A DNA stretch of 64,000 nucleotides from Bombyx mori. Its lineage: Eukaryota > Arthropoda > Insecta > Lepidoptera > Bombycidae. A model generated the notes under the pieces. It ran no database searches, was not told the DNA's origin, and worked only from the letters and a program-made list of their open reading frames with translations. Position numbers and translations under genes: made by a program. Each line of letters opens with the position of its first letter. Position 1 is the first letter of the stretch. The stretch is taken from positions 16,545,501 through 16,609,500 of the forward strand of contig NC_085129.1 in assembly GCF_030269925.1 (NCBI RefSeq), read 5' to 3'. This document shows, piece by piece, positions 43,124-52,964 of the stretch.

Positions 43124-44752
43124 ATGAAAGAAGATTGTGATAGTGTCAGTGACAGTGATTTTGTCGGGTTCCTCCGGGAAAGGTACCCGACAATTAGGGC
43201 CGAATATCAGGCATATAGGGCCTCTCGTGGCAATCCCTCCCCCCCCGCGTCCGTCGCCGCGTATTTCAAACGTGCCTCGGAGGCACGCCGCGCGTCCCCC
43301 GCCGCCGCGTTAAGTTCGAGCGCACGTTCCGATGATGCGGCTCACATAGCGCCTAACGCAACCCCCACCCCCGCGCCCGCGTCGTTTACGTCATCGCGCG
43401 CTTCGTCCGTCGCGACCTCGATCGTTTCGAGTTCAGGCTCCGATACCGAATCGGAGATGGATTTCGAATCCGCGTCAAGCCCTCAGCCTGGAACCTCGGA
43501 TGGGTTCCAAACCGTAACGCGCGGTAAAAAGCGTTCTCGCGCCGTGGAGTCCCGGAGCTCCACGACGAAGCAAACTAAATCCGCGACCGCCTCCCGCCCG
43601 CAGGTAGTCGTGACACCGGAGTCGGACTCCGCTCGCCGCGTAACCCCGCCGCCGCGTCCCAAGCCCGCGCCCGCTCCTAAAGTAGCTGCCCCACCCCCGC
43701 TGATACTTCAAGAGAAGACAGCGTGGAATCGCGTGTCTCAGGCCCTTCAGGCCAACAAAATTAATTACACCCATGCGCGTAACGTCGCGCATGGGATTCA
43801 GATAAAGGTCGCAACGCCGGGCGACCATAGGGCCCTCTCTTCATACCTCCGAAAGGAGAACATAGGTTTCCACACCTATGCTCTTCAGGAGGACCGCGAG
43901 CTCCGCGTAGTGATACGCGGAGTCCCTAAGGAGTTAGACATTGATTACATAAAGGAGGATCTGACCGCTCAGTCCCTCCCGTTAGTTAGCGTGCACCGGA
44001 TGCACAGTGGGCGGGGCAAGCAGCCCTACAACATGATCCTGGTAGCTCTAGAACCCACCCCGGAGGCCAAAAAGAAGATCGCATGTCTCACGACAATTTG
44101 CGGCCTATCCGGGATCTCGATCGAAGCCCCCCATAAGCGTGGCACTCCCGGGCAGTGCTACAGGTGCCAACTCTATGGCCACTCGGCGCGTAATTGCCAC
44201 GCGCGCCCCCGCTGCGTGAAATGCCTCGGCGATCACGCTACGATAGATTGCGTTAGAGATAGGGAAACCGCGACCGAACCTCCCAGCTGTGTCCTATGCC
44301 TTAAGCAAGGGCACCCCGCGAACTACCGTGGATGTCCCAGGGCTCCGCGAAAACGCCCAACCCACCCAGCTCCGCGAACCGTCGGCCCAAAGACTTCGGC
44401 ACCTTCAGTGCCGAAACCCGCCTTCATGCCGGCTGCAGTTCCCACGGTCTCGGCGTGGAAAAAGCCGCTGCCGTATACGAAGGCGGGAACGGAAACCGCA
44501 CCCCCGCCCCCGCTCGTGACACGCCCCGCGCCCCAGCCCCTGCTCGCACCTCGCCCCGCACCCGCGTTCCGTCCCCCGCAACCCTCTGCCGTCAACGACT
44601 TCGCGCTCGTGCGTGACTTCGTCACTGCGGTGAACTTCGACCGTCTGCGATCGTTCGCAGACGCGATACGTAGGTCGGTAACCCCCGAACAGCGGCTCGC
44701 GGCCGCATTCGATCACATGGACGTCTACGAGTCCGTGTCGCGTACGTTATAA
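43124..44752 (+). CDS. LINE 2 ORF1: gag-like nucleic-acid-binding protein
   Basis: 542 residues from ATG 43124 (MKEDCDSVSD...). Three CCHC knuckles start near residue 345. The first about 40 residues differ in several places from LINE 1 (acidic Ser/Asp-rich start, FVGFLRERYPTIRAEYQAYR); the rest is nearly the same. ORF2 starts 19 nt after the stop in another frame, so ORF2 is probably made by reinitiation or a similar low-frequency event (inference). Confidence 0.92.
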   Translation: MKEDCDSVSDSDFVGFLRERYPTIRAEYQAYRASRGNPSPPASVAAYFKRASEARRASPAAALSSSARSDDAAHIAPNATPTPAPASFTSSRASSVATSIVSSSGSDTESEMDFESASSPQPGTSDGFQTVTRGKKRSRAVESRSSTTKQTKSATASRPQVVVTPESDSARRVTPPPRPKPAPAPKVAAPPPLILQEKTAWNRVSQALQANKINYTHARNVAHGIQIKVATPGDHRALSSYLRKENIGFHTYALQEDRELRVVIRGVPKELDIDYIKEDLTAQSLPLVSVHRMHSGRGKQPYNMILVALEPTPEAKKKIACLTTICGLSGISIEAPHKRGTPGQCYRCQLYGHSARNCHARPRCVKCLGDHATIDCVRDRETATEPPSCVLCLKQGHPANYRGCPRAPRKRPTHPAPRTVGPKTSAPSVPKPAFMPAAVPTVSAWKKPLPYTKAGTETAPPPPLVTRPAPQPLLAPRPAPAFRPPQPSAVNDFALVRDFVTAVNFDRLRSFADAIRRSVTPEQRLAAAFDHMDVYESVSRTL

Positions 44753-44771
44753 AAATCTTTACCGGTAACCA

Positions 44772-47654
44772 ATGGCGCAAAAAGGTAGAGAAAAACCGTA
44801 TTCCCTTACGTTAGCATTCTATAATGCTAACGGACTCGCGCGGCAACGCGATCAAATTTTTGAATTCCTCCGCGATAATCTTGTAGATATTCTATTAGTG
44901 CAGGAAACCTGTCTGAAGCCCTCGCGTCGCGACCCGAAAGTCGCGAATTACGTCATGGTTAGGAATGACAGACTCACCGCCTCCAAAGGCGGGACTGCCA
45001 TTTACTATAGGCGGGCCCTGCACGTTGTCCCTCTCGATACTCCCTCGCTCTCACATATCGAGGCGTCAGTGTGCCGTATCTCGCTGACGGGACACCAGCC
45101 GATCGTCATCGCATCCGTTTATCTCCCCCCGGACAAGCCCCTCCTGAGCAGTGACATCGAGTCACTGTTCGGCATGGGAGACTCCGTCATCCTGGCAGGC
45201 GATTTAAATTGCCACCACACTAGGTGGAACTGCCATCGTACAAACGTTAACGGTAGGCGTCTCGACGCGTTTATAGACGACCTCACCTTTGAAATAGTCG
45301 GTCCCCCAACTTCAACATGTTATCCGTATAACATCGCGCTCCGCCCGAGCACTATAGACCTGGCATTGCTTAGGAACGTAACTCTGCGCTTGCGTTCCAT
45401 CGAAGCAATGTCAGAGCTCGACTCAGACCACCGACCTGTCGTTATGCAGCTCGGTCGCCCTCACAACCCAGTCACTGTTACGAGGACCATGGTGGATTGG
45501 AATAAGCTGGGCACGTGCCTAGCCGACGCCGCTCCGCCAATCCTCCCTTACGGCCCGGATTCGAATCCATCCCCCGAGGACACCGTCGAATCCATAAACA
45601 TCATTACCGATCACATCTCTTCCGCGATCATTAGATCTTCAAAAGAAGTCGATGTGGAGGACAGCTTCCACCGCATCAGACTGTCCCCCGATCTTAGGAA
45701 TCTCTTAAGAGTTAGGAACGCGGCAATCCGGGCCTACGATCGTCTTCCCACGCCTTCAAACCGGATTCAGATGCGTCGTCTACAACGCGAAGTCCACTCC
45801 CGCTTAAGCGACGCGCGTAACGATAATTGGCATAGTTATTTAGAACAACTCGCGCCCTCCCACCAAGCATACTGGCGACTAGCTAGGGCTCTCAAATCCG
45901 AAACTACCGCTACTATGCCTCCCCTCGTACGCCCTTCAGGCCAACCACCGGCATTCGATGACGATGACAAGGCTGAGCTGCTGGCCGATGCACTGCAAGA
46001 ACAGTGCACCACCAGCACTCAACACGCGGACCCCGAACACACCGAGTTAGTCGACAGGGAGGTCGAGCGCAGAGCTTCCCTGCCGCCCTCGGACGCGTTA
46101 CCCCCCATTACTACTGACGAAGTTAGAGACGCGATCCACAACCTCCAACCTAGGAAGGCACCTGGCTCCGACGGCATCCATAACCGCGCGCTAAAACTCT
46201 TGCCAGTCCAACTGATAGCAATGTTGGCTACAATTTTAAATGCCGCTATGACGCACTGCATCTTTCCCGCGGTGTGGAAAGAAGCGAACGTTATCGGTAT
46301 ACATAAGCCGGGCAAACCGACAAACGAAACTTCTAGTTACCGTCCGATTAGTCTCCTCTCGACGATAGGAAAAATTTACGAACGGCTCCTTAGGAAACGC
46401 CTCTGGGATTTTGTTACCGCGAACAAAATTCTCATAGACGAACAGTTCGGATTCCGCTCTAAACACTCGTGCGTACAACAAGTGCACCGCCTCACGGAGC
46501 ACATTCTGATAGGACTAAATAGGCGTAAACAAATCCCGACCGGCGCCCTCTTCTTCGACATCGCGAAGGCGTTCGACAAAGTCTGGCACAACGGTTTAAT
46601 TTACAAACTGTACAACATGGGAGTGCCAGACAGACTCGTGCTCATCATACGAGACTTCTTGTCGAACCGTTCGTTTCGATATCGAGTAGAGGGAACTCGT
46701 TCTCGTCCTCGTCAACTGACTGCCGGAGTCCCGCAAGGCTCCGCGCTCTCCCCGTTATTATTTAGTTTGTATATCAATGATATACCCCGGTCTCCGGAGA
46801 CCCATCTAGCGCTCTTCGCCGATGACACGGCTATCTACTACTCGTGTAGGAAGATGTCGCTGCTTCATCGGCGACTCCAGATCGCAGTAGCCACCATGGG
46901 ACAGTGGTTCCGGAAGTGGCGAATAGACATCAACCCCACGAAAAGCGCAGCGGTCCTCTTCAAAAGGGGTCGCCCTCCGAACATCACTTCGAGCATCCCA
47001 CTCCGTAGTAGGCGCGCAAACACCTCCGCCGTTAGTCCCATCACTCTCTTTGGCCAGCCCATACCGTGGGTCTCGAAGGTCAAATATCTAGGCGTCACCC
47101 TCGACAGAGGGATGACATTCCGTCCCCATATAAAAACGGTACGCGACCGCGCCGCGTTTATTCTAGGACGACTCTATCCAATGCTTTGTAGTCGAAGCAA
47201 ACTGTCCCTCCGCAATAAGGTAACTCTCTACAAAACTTGTATACGCCCCGTCATGACGTATGCAAGCGTAGTGTTCGCTCACTCAGCCCGCACCCACTTG
47301 AAATCCCTTCAGGTTATTCAATCACGATTCTGCAGGATAGCCGTCGGAGCACCATGGTTCCTTAGGAATGTGGATCTCCACGATGACCTGGAGCTCGACT
47401 CTCTTAGTAAGTATCTACAGTCGGCATCACTGCGCCATTTTGAGAAGGCGGCACGACATGAGAACCCTCTCATCGTAGCCGCTGGAAATTACATACCCGA
47501 CCCAGTAGACCGAATGGTAAACCGTCGACGTCGCCCAAAGCACGTCATTACGGATCCTCCTGATCCATTAACGGTGCTTTTAGGCACCACAAGCACCGGT
47601 CACCGTCCTCGTCGAACCCGTCGCTTGCGACGAAGGGCTCGACGAGCGAACTAA
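44772..47654 (+). CDS. LINE 2 ORF2: endonuclease and reverse transcriptase
   Basis: A 960-residue protein that nicks target DNA and copies LINE RNA onto it. The endonuclease (about residues 10-235) has all expected motifs: N18 in FYNANG, E45 in VQET, D144/N146 in GDLN, and S218-D219-H220. The RT has LNAAMTHCIFPAVWK and KPGKPTNETSSYRPISLLS, PTGALFFDIAKAFDKVW, LTAGVPQGSALSPLLF and the catalytic F-A-D-D at 682-685. The C-terminus is very Arg-rich. No RNase H. No frame break, so it is likely functional. Confidence 0.94.
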   Translation: MAQKGREKPYSLTLAFYNANGLARQRDQIFEFLRDNLVDILLVQETCLKPSRRDPKVANYVMVRNDRLTASKGGTAIYYRRALHVVPLDTPSLSHIEASVCRISLTGHQPIVIASVYLPPDKPLLSSDIESLFGMGDSVILAGDLNCHHTRWNCHRTNVNGRRLDAFIDDLTFEIVGPPTSTCYPYNIALRPSTIDLALLRNVTLRLRSIEAMSELDSDHRPVVMQLGRPHNPVTVTRTMVDWNKLGTCLADAAPPILPYGPDSNPSPEDTVESINIITDHISSAIIRSSKEVDVEDSFHRIRLSPDLRNLLRVRNAAIRAYDRLPTPSNRIQMRRLQREVHSRLSDARNDNWHSYLEQLAPSHQAYWRLARALKSETTATMPPLVRPSGQPPAFDDDDKAELLADALQEQCTTSTQHADPEHTELVDREVERRASLPPSDALPPITTDEVRDAIHNLQPRKAPGSDGIHNRALKLLPVQLIAMLATILNAAMTHCIFPAVWKEANVIGIHKPGKPTNETSSYRPISLLSTIGKIYERLLRKRLWDFVTANKILIDEQFGFRSKHSCVQQVHRLTEHILIGLNRRKQIPTGALFFDIAKAFDKVWHNGLIYKLYNMGVPDRLVLIIRDFLSNRSFRYRVEGTRSRPRQLTAGVPQGSALSPLLFSLYINDIPRSPETHLALFADDTAIYYSCRKMSLLHRRLQIAVATMGQWFRKWRIDINPTKSAAVLFKRGRPPNITSSIPLRSRRANTSAVSPITLFGQPIPWVSKVKYLGVTLDRGMTFRPHIKTVRDRAAFILGRLYPMLCSRSKLSLRNKVTLYKTCIRPVMTYASVVFAHSARTHLKSLQVIQSRFCRIAVGAPWFLRNVDLHDDLELDSLSKYLQSASLRHFEKAARHENPLIVAAGNYIPDPVDRMVNRRRRPKHVITDPPDPLTVLLGTTSTGHRPRRTRRLRRRARRAN

Positions 47655-47667
47655 CCCATAGACACAG

Positions 47668-47835
47668 CCCACTGAGTTTCTCGCCGGATCTTCTCAGTGG
47701 GTCGCGTTTCCGATCCGGTGGTAGATTCTGCGAAGCACTGCTCTTGCTAGGGTCAGTGTTAGCAACTCTCCGGTTGAGCCCCGCGAGCTCACCTACTAAC
47801 GTTAGGGCGAAGCTGAAATAGCCTCTCAAGGCTAT
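47668..47835 (+). promoter_or_regulatory. LINE 2 3' UTR hairpins
   Basis: CCCACTGAG/CTCAGTGGG (47668-47676 and 47693-47701) and the terminal ATAGCCT/AGGCTAT stem (47818-47835), as in LINE 1. Confidence 0.6.
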
Positions 47836-48109
47836 CAGCATAGGTAGGGATAAAAAAAAAAAAAAAAAGCTGCAAATTCCATTCTCGCTCACGACTCGGT
47901 CGTGCGCGGACGTGCTTTCCGATCCGTGGCCCGCTTGCGAGCCGCGTCTCTGAACTCACAGTTGTGCTCGACAGTGTAGTGATCGTGAATACATCGTGCG
48001 TACAATTCGGTAGTGCGGACGTGCCGATCCGTTGGTCGCTTGCGATCTGCGTATCGAGGTCCATTTTTGTGCGCTAAAGTTTTGTAACCGCGAACCCACC
48101 CTTACCAAC

Positions 48110-48419
48110 TGCCTTTTTCAAGGCAAAACCAATCGCTACGTTCAGCTTCCTGTGGCACTCACAGGCTAGCGATTTCCTAACCCTTCCCAAAAACAACAGT
48201 CTTTTTCAAGACTAGACCCCCGCTCGCGATTCTGCCTGCTGTAGCACTATACAGCCCGAGCGGGTTCCTTTCCTTTTCCCCGCCGATTGCCGTTTTCACG
48301 GCATAGGCATTCCCCCCCCCTGCTCCTTGCTGTCCTGCAGCACAGGGGGGTTACAAATCCTATCCGGGGCCTCGCCTTTCGGCGAGTTCAACAAAAGTCC
48401 CGGGGCCGCCCCCCCTGGG
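48110..48419 (+). promoter_or_regulatory. LINE 3 5' UTR hairpin array
   Basis: Identical to the LINE 2 array, with TTTC-loop hairpins at 48110, 48198, 48288 and 48371. Confidence 0.7.
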
Positions 48420-48433
48420 CAAGAAGACCGAAG

Positions 48434-50062
48434 ATGAAAGAAGATTGTGATAGTGTCAGTGACAGTGATTTTGTCGGGTTCCTCCGGGAAAGGTACCCGA
48501 CAATTAGGGCCGAATATCAGGCATATAGGGCCTCTCGTGGCAATCCCTCCCCCCCCGCGTCCGTCGCCGCGTATTTCAAACGTGCCTCGGAGGCACGCCG
48601 CGCGTCCCCCGCCGCCGCGTTAAGTTCGAGCGCACGTTCCGATGATGCGGCTCACATAGCGCCTAACGCAACCCCCACCCCCGCGCCCGCGTCGTTTACG
48701 TCATCGCGCGCTTCGTCCGTCGCGACCTCGATCGTTTCGAGTTCAGGCTCCGATACCGAATCGGAGATGGATTTCGAATCCGCGTCAAGCCCTCAGCCTG
48801 GAACCTCGGATGGGTTCCAAACCGTAACGCGCGGTAAAAAGCGTTCTCGCGCCGTGGAGTCCCGGAGCTCCACGACGAAGCAAACTAAATCCGCGACCGC
48901 CTCCCGCCCGCAGGTAGTCGTGACACCGGAGTCGGACTCCGCTCGCCGCGTAACCCCGCCGCCGCGTCCCAAGCCCGCGCCCGCTCCTAAAGTAGCTGCC
49001 CCACCCCCGCTGATACTTCAAGAGAAGACAGCGTGGAATCGCGTGTCTCAGGCCCTTCAGGCCAACAAAATTAATTACACCCATGCGCGTAACGTCGCGC
49101 ATGGGATTCAGATAAAGGTCGCAACGCCGGGCGACCATAGGGCCCTCTCTTCATACCTCCGAAAGGAGAACATAGGTTTCCACACCTATGCTCTTCAGGA
49201 GGACCGCGAGCTCCGCGTAGTGATACGCGGAGTCCCTAAGGAGTTAGACATTGATTACATAAAGGAGGATCTGACCGCTCAGTCCCTCCCGTTAGTTAGC
49301 GTGCACCGGATGCACAGTGGGCGGGGCAAGCAGCCCTACAACATGATCCTGGTAGCTCTAGAACCCACCCCGGAGGCCAAAAAGAAGATCGCATGTCTCA
49401 CGACAATTTGCGGCCTATCCGGGATCTCGATCGAAGCCCCCCATAAGCGTGGCACTCCCGGGCAGTGCTACAGGTGCCAACTCTATGGCCACTCGGCGCG
49501 TAATTGCCACGCGCGCCCCCGCTGCGTGAAATGCCTCGGCGATCACGCTACGATAGATTGCGTTAGAGATAGGGAAACCGCGACCGAACCTCCCAGCTGT
49601 GTCCTATGCCTTAAGCAAGGGCACCCCGCGAACTACCGTGGATGTCCCAGGGCTCCGCGAAAACGCCCAACCCACCCAGCTCCGCGAACCGTCGGCCCAA
49701 AGACTTCGGCACCTTCAGTGCCGAAACCCGCCTTCATGCCGGCTGCAGTTCCCACGGTCTCGGCGTGGAAAAAGCCGCTGCCGTATACGAAGGCGGGAAC
49801 GGAAACCGCACCCCCGCCCCCGCTCGTGACACGCCCCGCGCCCCAGCCCCTGCTCGCACCTCGCCCCGCACCCGCGTTCCGTCCCCCGCAACCCTCTGCC
49901 GTCAACGACTTCGCGCTCGTGCGTGACTTCGTCACTGCGGTGAACTTCGACCGTCTGCGATCGTTCGCAGACGCGATACGTAGGTCGGTAACCCCCGAAC
50001 AGCGGCTCGCGGCCGCATTCGATCACATGGACGTCTACGAGTCCGTGTCGCGTACGTTATAA
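48434..50062 (+). CDS. LINE 3 ORF1: gag-like nucleic-acid-binding protein
   Basis: 542 residues, the same protein as LINE 2 ORF1, started at ATG 48434. Three CCHC knuckles in the C-terminal half. Intact. Confidence 0.92.
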   Translation: MKEDCDSVSDSDFVGFLRERYPTIRAEYQAYRASRGNPSPPASVAAYFKRASEARRASPAAALSSSARSDDAAHIAPNATPTPAPASFTSSRASSVATSIVSSSGSDTESEMDFESASSPQPGTSDGFQTVTRGKKRSRAVESRSSTTKQTKSATASRPQVVVTPESDSARRVTPPPRPKPAPAPKVAAPPPLILQEKTAWNRVSQALQANKINYTHARNVAHGIQIKVATPGDHRALSSYLRKENIGFHTYALQEDRELRVVIRGVPKELDIDYIKEDLTAQSLPLVSVHRMHSGRGKQPYNMILVALEPTPEAKKKIACLTTICGLSGISIEAPHKRGTPGQCYRCQLYGHSARNCHARPRCVKCLGDHATIDCVRDRETATEPPSCVLCLKQGHPANYRGCPRAPRKRPTHPAPRTVGPKTSAPSVPKPAFMPAAVPTVSAWKKPLPYTKAGTETAPPPPLVTRPAPQPLLAPRPAPAFRPPQPSAVNDFALVRDFVTAVNFDRLRSFADAIRRSVTPEQRLAAAFDHMDVYESVSRTL

Positions 50063-50081
50063 AAATCTTTACCGGTAACCA

Positions 50082-52964
50082 ATGGCGCAAAAAGGTAGAG
50101 AAAAACCGTATTCCCTTACGTTAGCATTCTATAATGCTAACGGACTCGCGCGGCAACGCGATCAAATTTTTGAATTCCTCCGCGATAATCTTGTAGATAT
50201 TCTATTAGTGCAGGAAACCTGTCTGAAGCCCTCGCGTCGCGACCCGAAAGTCGCGAATTACGTCATGGTTAGGAATGACAGACTCACCGCCTCCAAAGGC
50301 GGGACTGCCATTTACTATAGGCGGGCCCTGCACGTTGTCCCTCTCGATACTCCCTCGCTCTCACATATCGAGGCGTCAGTGTGCCGTATCTCGCTGACGG
50401 GACACCAGCCGATCGTCATCGCATCCGTTTATCTCCCCCCGGACAAGCCCCTCCTGAGCAGTGACATCGAGTCACTGTTCGGCATGGGAGACTCCGTCAT
50501 CCTGGCAGGCGATTTAAATTGCCACCACACTAGGTGGAACTGCCATCGTACAAACGTTAACGGTAGGCGTCTCGACGCGTTTATAGACGACCTCACCTTT
50601 GAAATAGTCGGTCCCCCAACTTCAACATGTTATCCGTATAACATCGCGCTCCGCCCGAGCACTATAGACCTGGCATTGCTTAGGAACGTAACTCTGCGCT
50701 TGCGTTCCATCGAAGCAATGTCAGAGCTCGACTCAGACCACCGACCTGTCGTTATGCAGCTCGGTCGCCCTCACAACCCAGTCACTGTTACGAGGACCAT
50801 GGTGGATTGGAATAAGCTGGGCACGTGCCTAGCCGACGCCGCTCCGCCAATCCTCCCTTACGGCCCGGATTCGAATCCATCCCCCGAGGACACCGTCGAA
50901 TCCATAAACATCATTACCGATCACATCTCTTCCGCGATCATTAGATCTTCAAAAGAAGTCGATGTGGAGGACAGCTTCCACCGCATCAGACTGTCCCCCG
51001 ATCTTAGGAATCTCTTAAGAGTTAGGAACGCGGCAATCCGGGCCTACGATCGTCTTCCCACGCCTTCAAACCGGATTCAGATGCGTCGTCTACAACGCGA
51101 AGTCCACTCCCGCTTAAGCGACGCGCGTAACGATAATTGGCATAGTTATTTAGAACAACTCGCGCCCTCCCACCAAGCATACTGGCGACTAGCTAGGGCT
51201 CTCAAATCCGAAACTACCGCTACTATGCCTCCCCTCGTACGCCCTTCAGGCCAACCACCGGCATTCGATGACGATGACAAGGCTGAGCTGCTGGCCGATG
51301 CACTGCAAGAACAGTGCACCACCAGCACTCAACACGCGGACCCCGAACACACCGAGTTAGTCGACAGGGAGGTCGAGCGCAGAGCTTCCCTGCCGCCCTC
51401 GGACGCGTTACCCCCCATTACTACTGACGAAGTTAGAGACGCGATCCACAACCTCCAACCTAGGAAGGCACCTGGCTCCGACGGCATCCATAACCGCGCG
51501 CTAAAACTCTTGCCAGTCCAACTGATAGCAATGTTGGCTACAATTTTAAATGCCGCTATGACGCACTGCATCTTTCCCGCGGTGTGGAAAGAAGCGAACG
51601 TTATCGGTATACATAAGCCGGGCAAACCGACAAACGAAACTTCTAGTTACCGTCCGATTAGTCTCCTCTCGACGATAGGAAAAATTTACGAACGGCTCCT
51701 TAGGAAACGCCTCTGGGATTTTGTTACCGCGAACAAAATTCTCATAGACGAACAGTTCGGATTCCGCTCTAAACACTCGTGCGTACAACAAGTGCACCGC
51801 CTCACGGAGCACATTCTGATAGGACTAAATAGGCGTAAACAAATCCCGACCGGCGCCCTCTTCTTCGACATCGCGAAGGCGTTCGACAAAGTCTGGCACA
51901 ACGGTTTAATTTACAAACTGTACAACATGGGAGTGCCAGACAGACTCGTGCTCATCATACGAGACTTCTTGTCGAACCGTTCGTTTCGATATCGAGTAGA
52001 GGGAACTCGTTCTCGTCCTCGTCAACTGACTGCCGGAGTCCCGCAAGGCTCCGCGCTCTCCCCGTTATTATTTAGTTTGTATATCAATGATATACCCCGG
52101 TCTCCGGAGACCCATCTAGCGCTCTTCGCCGATGACACGGCTATCTACTACTCGTGTAGGAAGATGTCGCTGCTTCATCGGCGACTCCAGATCGCAGTAG
52201 CCACCATGGGACAGTGGTTCCGGAAGTGGCGAATAGACATCAACCCCACGAAAAGCGCAGCGGTCCTCTTCAAAAGGGGTCGCCCTCCGAACATCACTTC
52301 GAGCATCCCACTCCGTAGTAGGCGCGCAAACACCTCCGCCGTTAGTCCCATCACTCTCTTTGGCCAGCCCATACCGTGGGTCTCGAAGGTCAAATATCTA
52401 GGCGTCACCCTCGACAGAGGGATGACATTCCGTCCCCATATAAAAACGGTACGCGACCGCGCCGCGTTTATTCTAGGACGACTCTATCCAATGCTTTGTA
52501 GTCGAAGCAAACTGTCCCTCCGCAATAAGGTAACTCTCTACAAAACTTGTATACGCCCCGTCATGACGTATGCAAGCGTAGTGTTCGCTCACTCAGCCCG
52601 CACCCACTTGAAATCCCTTCAGGTTATTCAATCACGATTCTGCAGGATAGCCGTCGGAGCACCATGGTTCCTTAGGAATGTGGATCTCCACGATGACCTG
52701 GAGCTCGACTCTCTTAGTAAGTATCTACAGTCGGCATCACTGCGCCATTTTGAGAAGGCGGCACGACATGAGAACCCTCTCATCGTAGCCGCTGGAAATT
52801 ACATACCCGACCCAGTAGACCGAATGGTAAACCGTCGACGTCGCCCAAAGCACGTCATTACGGATCCTCCTGATCCATTAACGGTGCTTTTAGGCACCAC
52901 AAGCACCGGTCACCGTCCTCGTCGAACCCGTCGCTTGCGACGAAGGGCTCGACGAGCGAACTAA
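50082..52964 (+). CDS. LINE 3 ORF2: endonuclease and reverse transcriptase
   Basis: 960 residues, identical to LINE 2 ORF2 over its whole length. All endonuclease (N18, E45, D144, N146, D219, H220) and RT (F-A-D-D 682-685) motifs are present. Starts 19 nt after the ORF1 stop. Confidence 0.94.
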   Translation: MAQKGREKPYSLTLAFYNANGLARQRDQIFEFLRDNLVDILLVQETCLKPSRRDPKVANYVMVRNDRLTASKGGTAIYYRRALHVVPLDTPSLSHIEASVCRISLTGHQPIVIASVYLPPDKPLLSSDIESLFGMGDSVILAGDLNCHHTRWNCHRTNVNGRRLDAFIDDLTFEIVGPPTSTCYPYNIALRPSTIDLALLRNVTLRLRSIEAMSELDSDHRPVVMQLGRPHNPVTVTRTMVDWNKLGTCLADAAPPILPYGPDSNPSPEDTVESINIITDHISSAIIRSSKEVDVEDSFHRIRLSPDLRNLLRVRNAAIRAYDRLPTPSNRIQMRRLQREVHSRLSDARNDNWHSYLEQLAPSHQAYWRLARALKSETTATMPPLVRPSGQPPAFDDDDKAELLADALQEQCTTSTQHADPEHTELVDREVERRASLPPSDALPPITTDEVRDAIHNLQPRKAPGSDGIHNRALKLLPVQLIAMLATILNAAMTHCIFPAVWKEANVIGIHKPGKPTNETSSYRPISLLSTIGKIYERLLRKRLWDFVTANKILIDEQFGFRSKHSCVQQVHRLTEHILIGLNRRKQIPTGALFFDIAKAFDKVWHNGLIYKLYNMGVPDRLVLIIRDFLSNRSFRYRVEGTRSRPRQLTAGVPQGSALSPLLFSLYINDIPRSPETHLALFADDTAIYYSCRKMSLLHRRLQIAVATMGQWFRKWRIDINPTKSAAVLFKRGRPPNITSSIPLRSRRANTSAVSPITLFGQPIPWVSKVKYLGVTLDRGMTFRPHIKTVRDRAAFILGRLYPMLCSRSKLSLRNKVTLYKTCIRPVMTYASVVFAHSARTHLKSLQVIQSRFCRIAVGAPWFLRNVDLHDDLELDSLSKYLQSASLRHFEKAARHENPLIVAAGNYIPDPVDRMVNRRRRPKHVITDPPDPLTVLLGTTSTGHRPRRTRRLRRRARRAN

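Larger units (their letters stand above)
42568..47868 (+). mobile_element. LINE 2: Jockey-type non-LTR retrotransposon, intact
   Basis: 5301 nt. The target duplication is GCTGCAAATT (42558-42567 and 47869-47878). Its own 5' end is GCCATTC, with +1 at A42571 and DPE GGACG at 42598-42602. Poly(A) is at 47852-47868, after GATA. Both ORFs are intact and their products are identical to those of LINE 3. It lies 33 nt downstream of the 3' LTR TATA-like box. Confidence 0.94.
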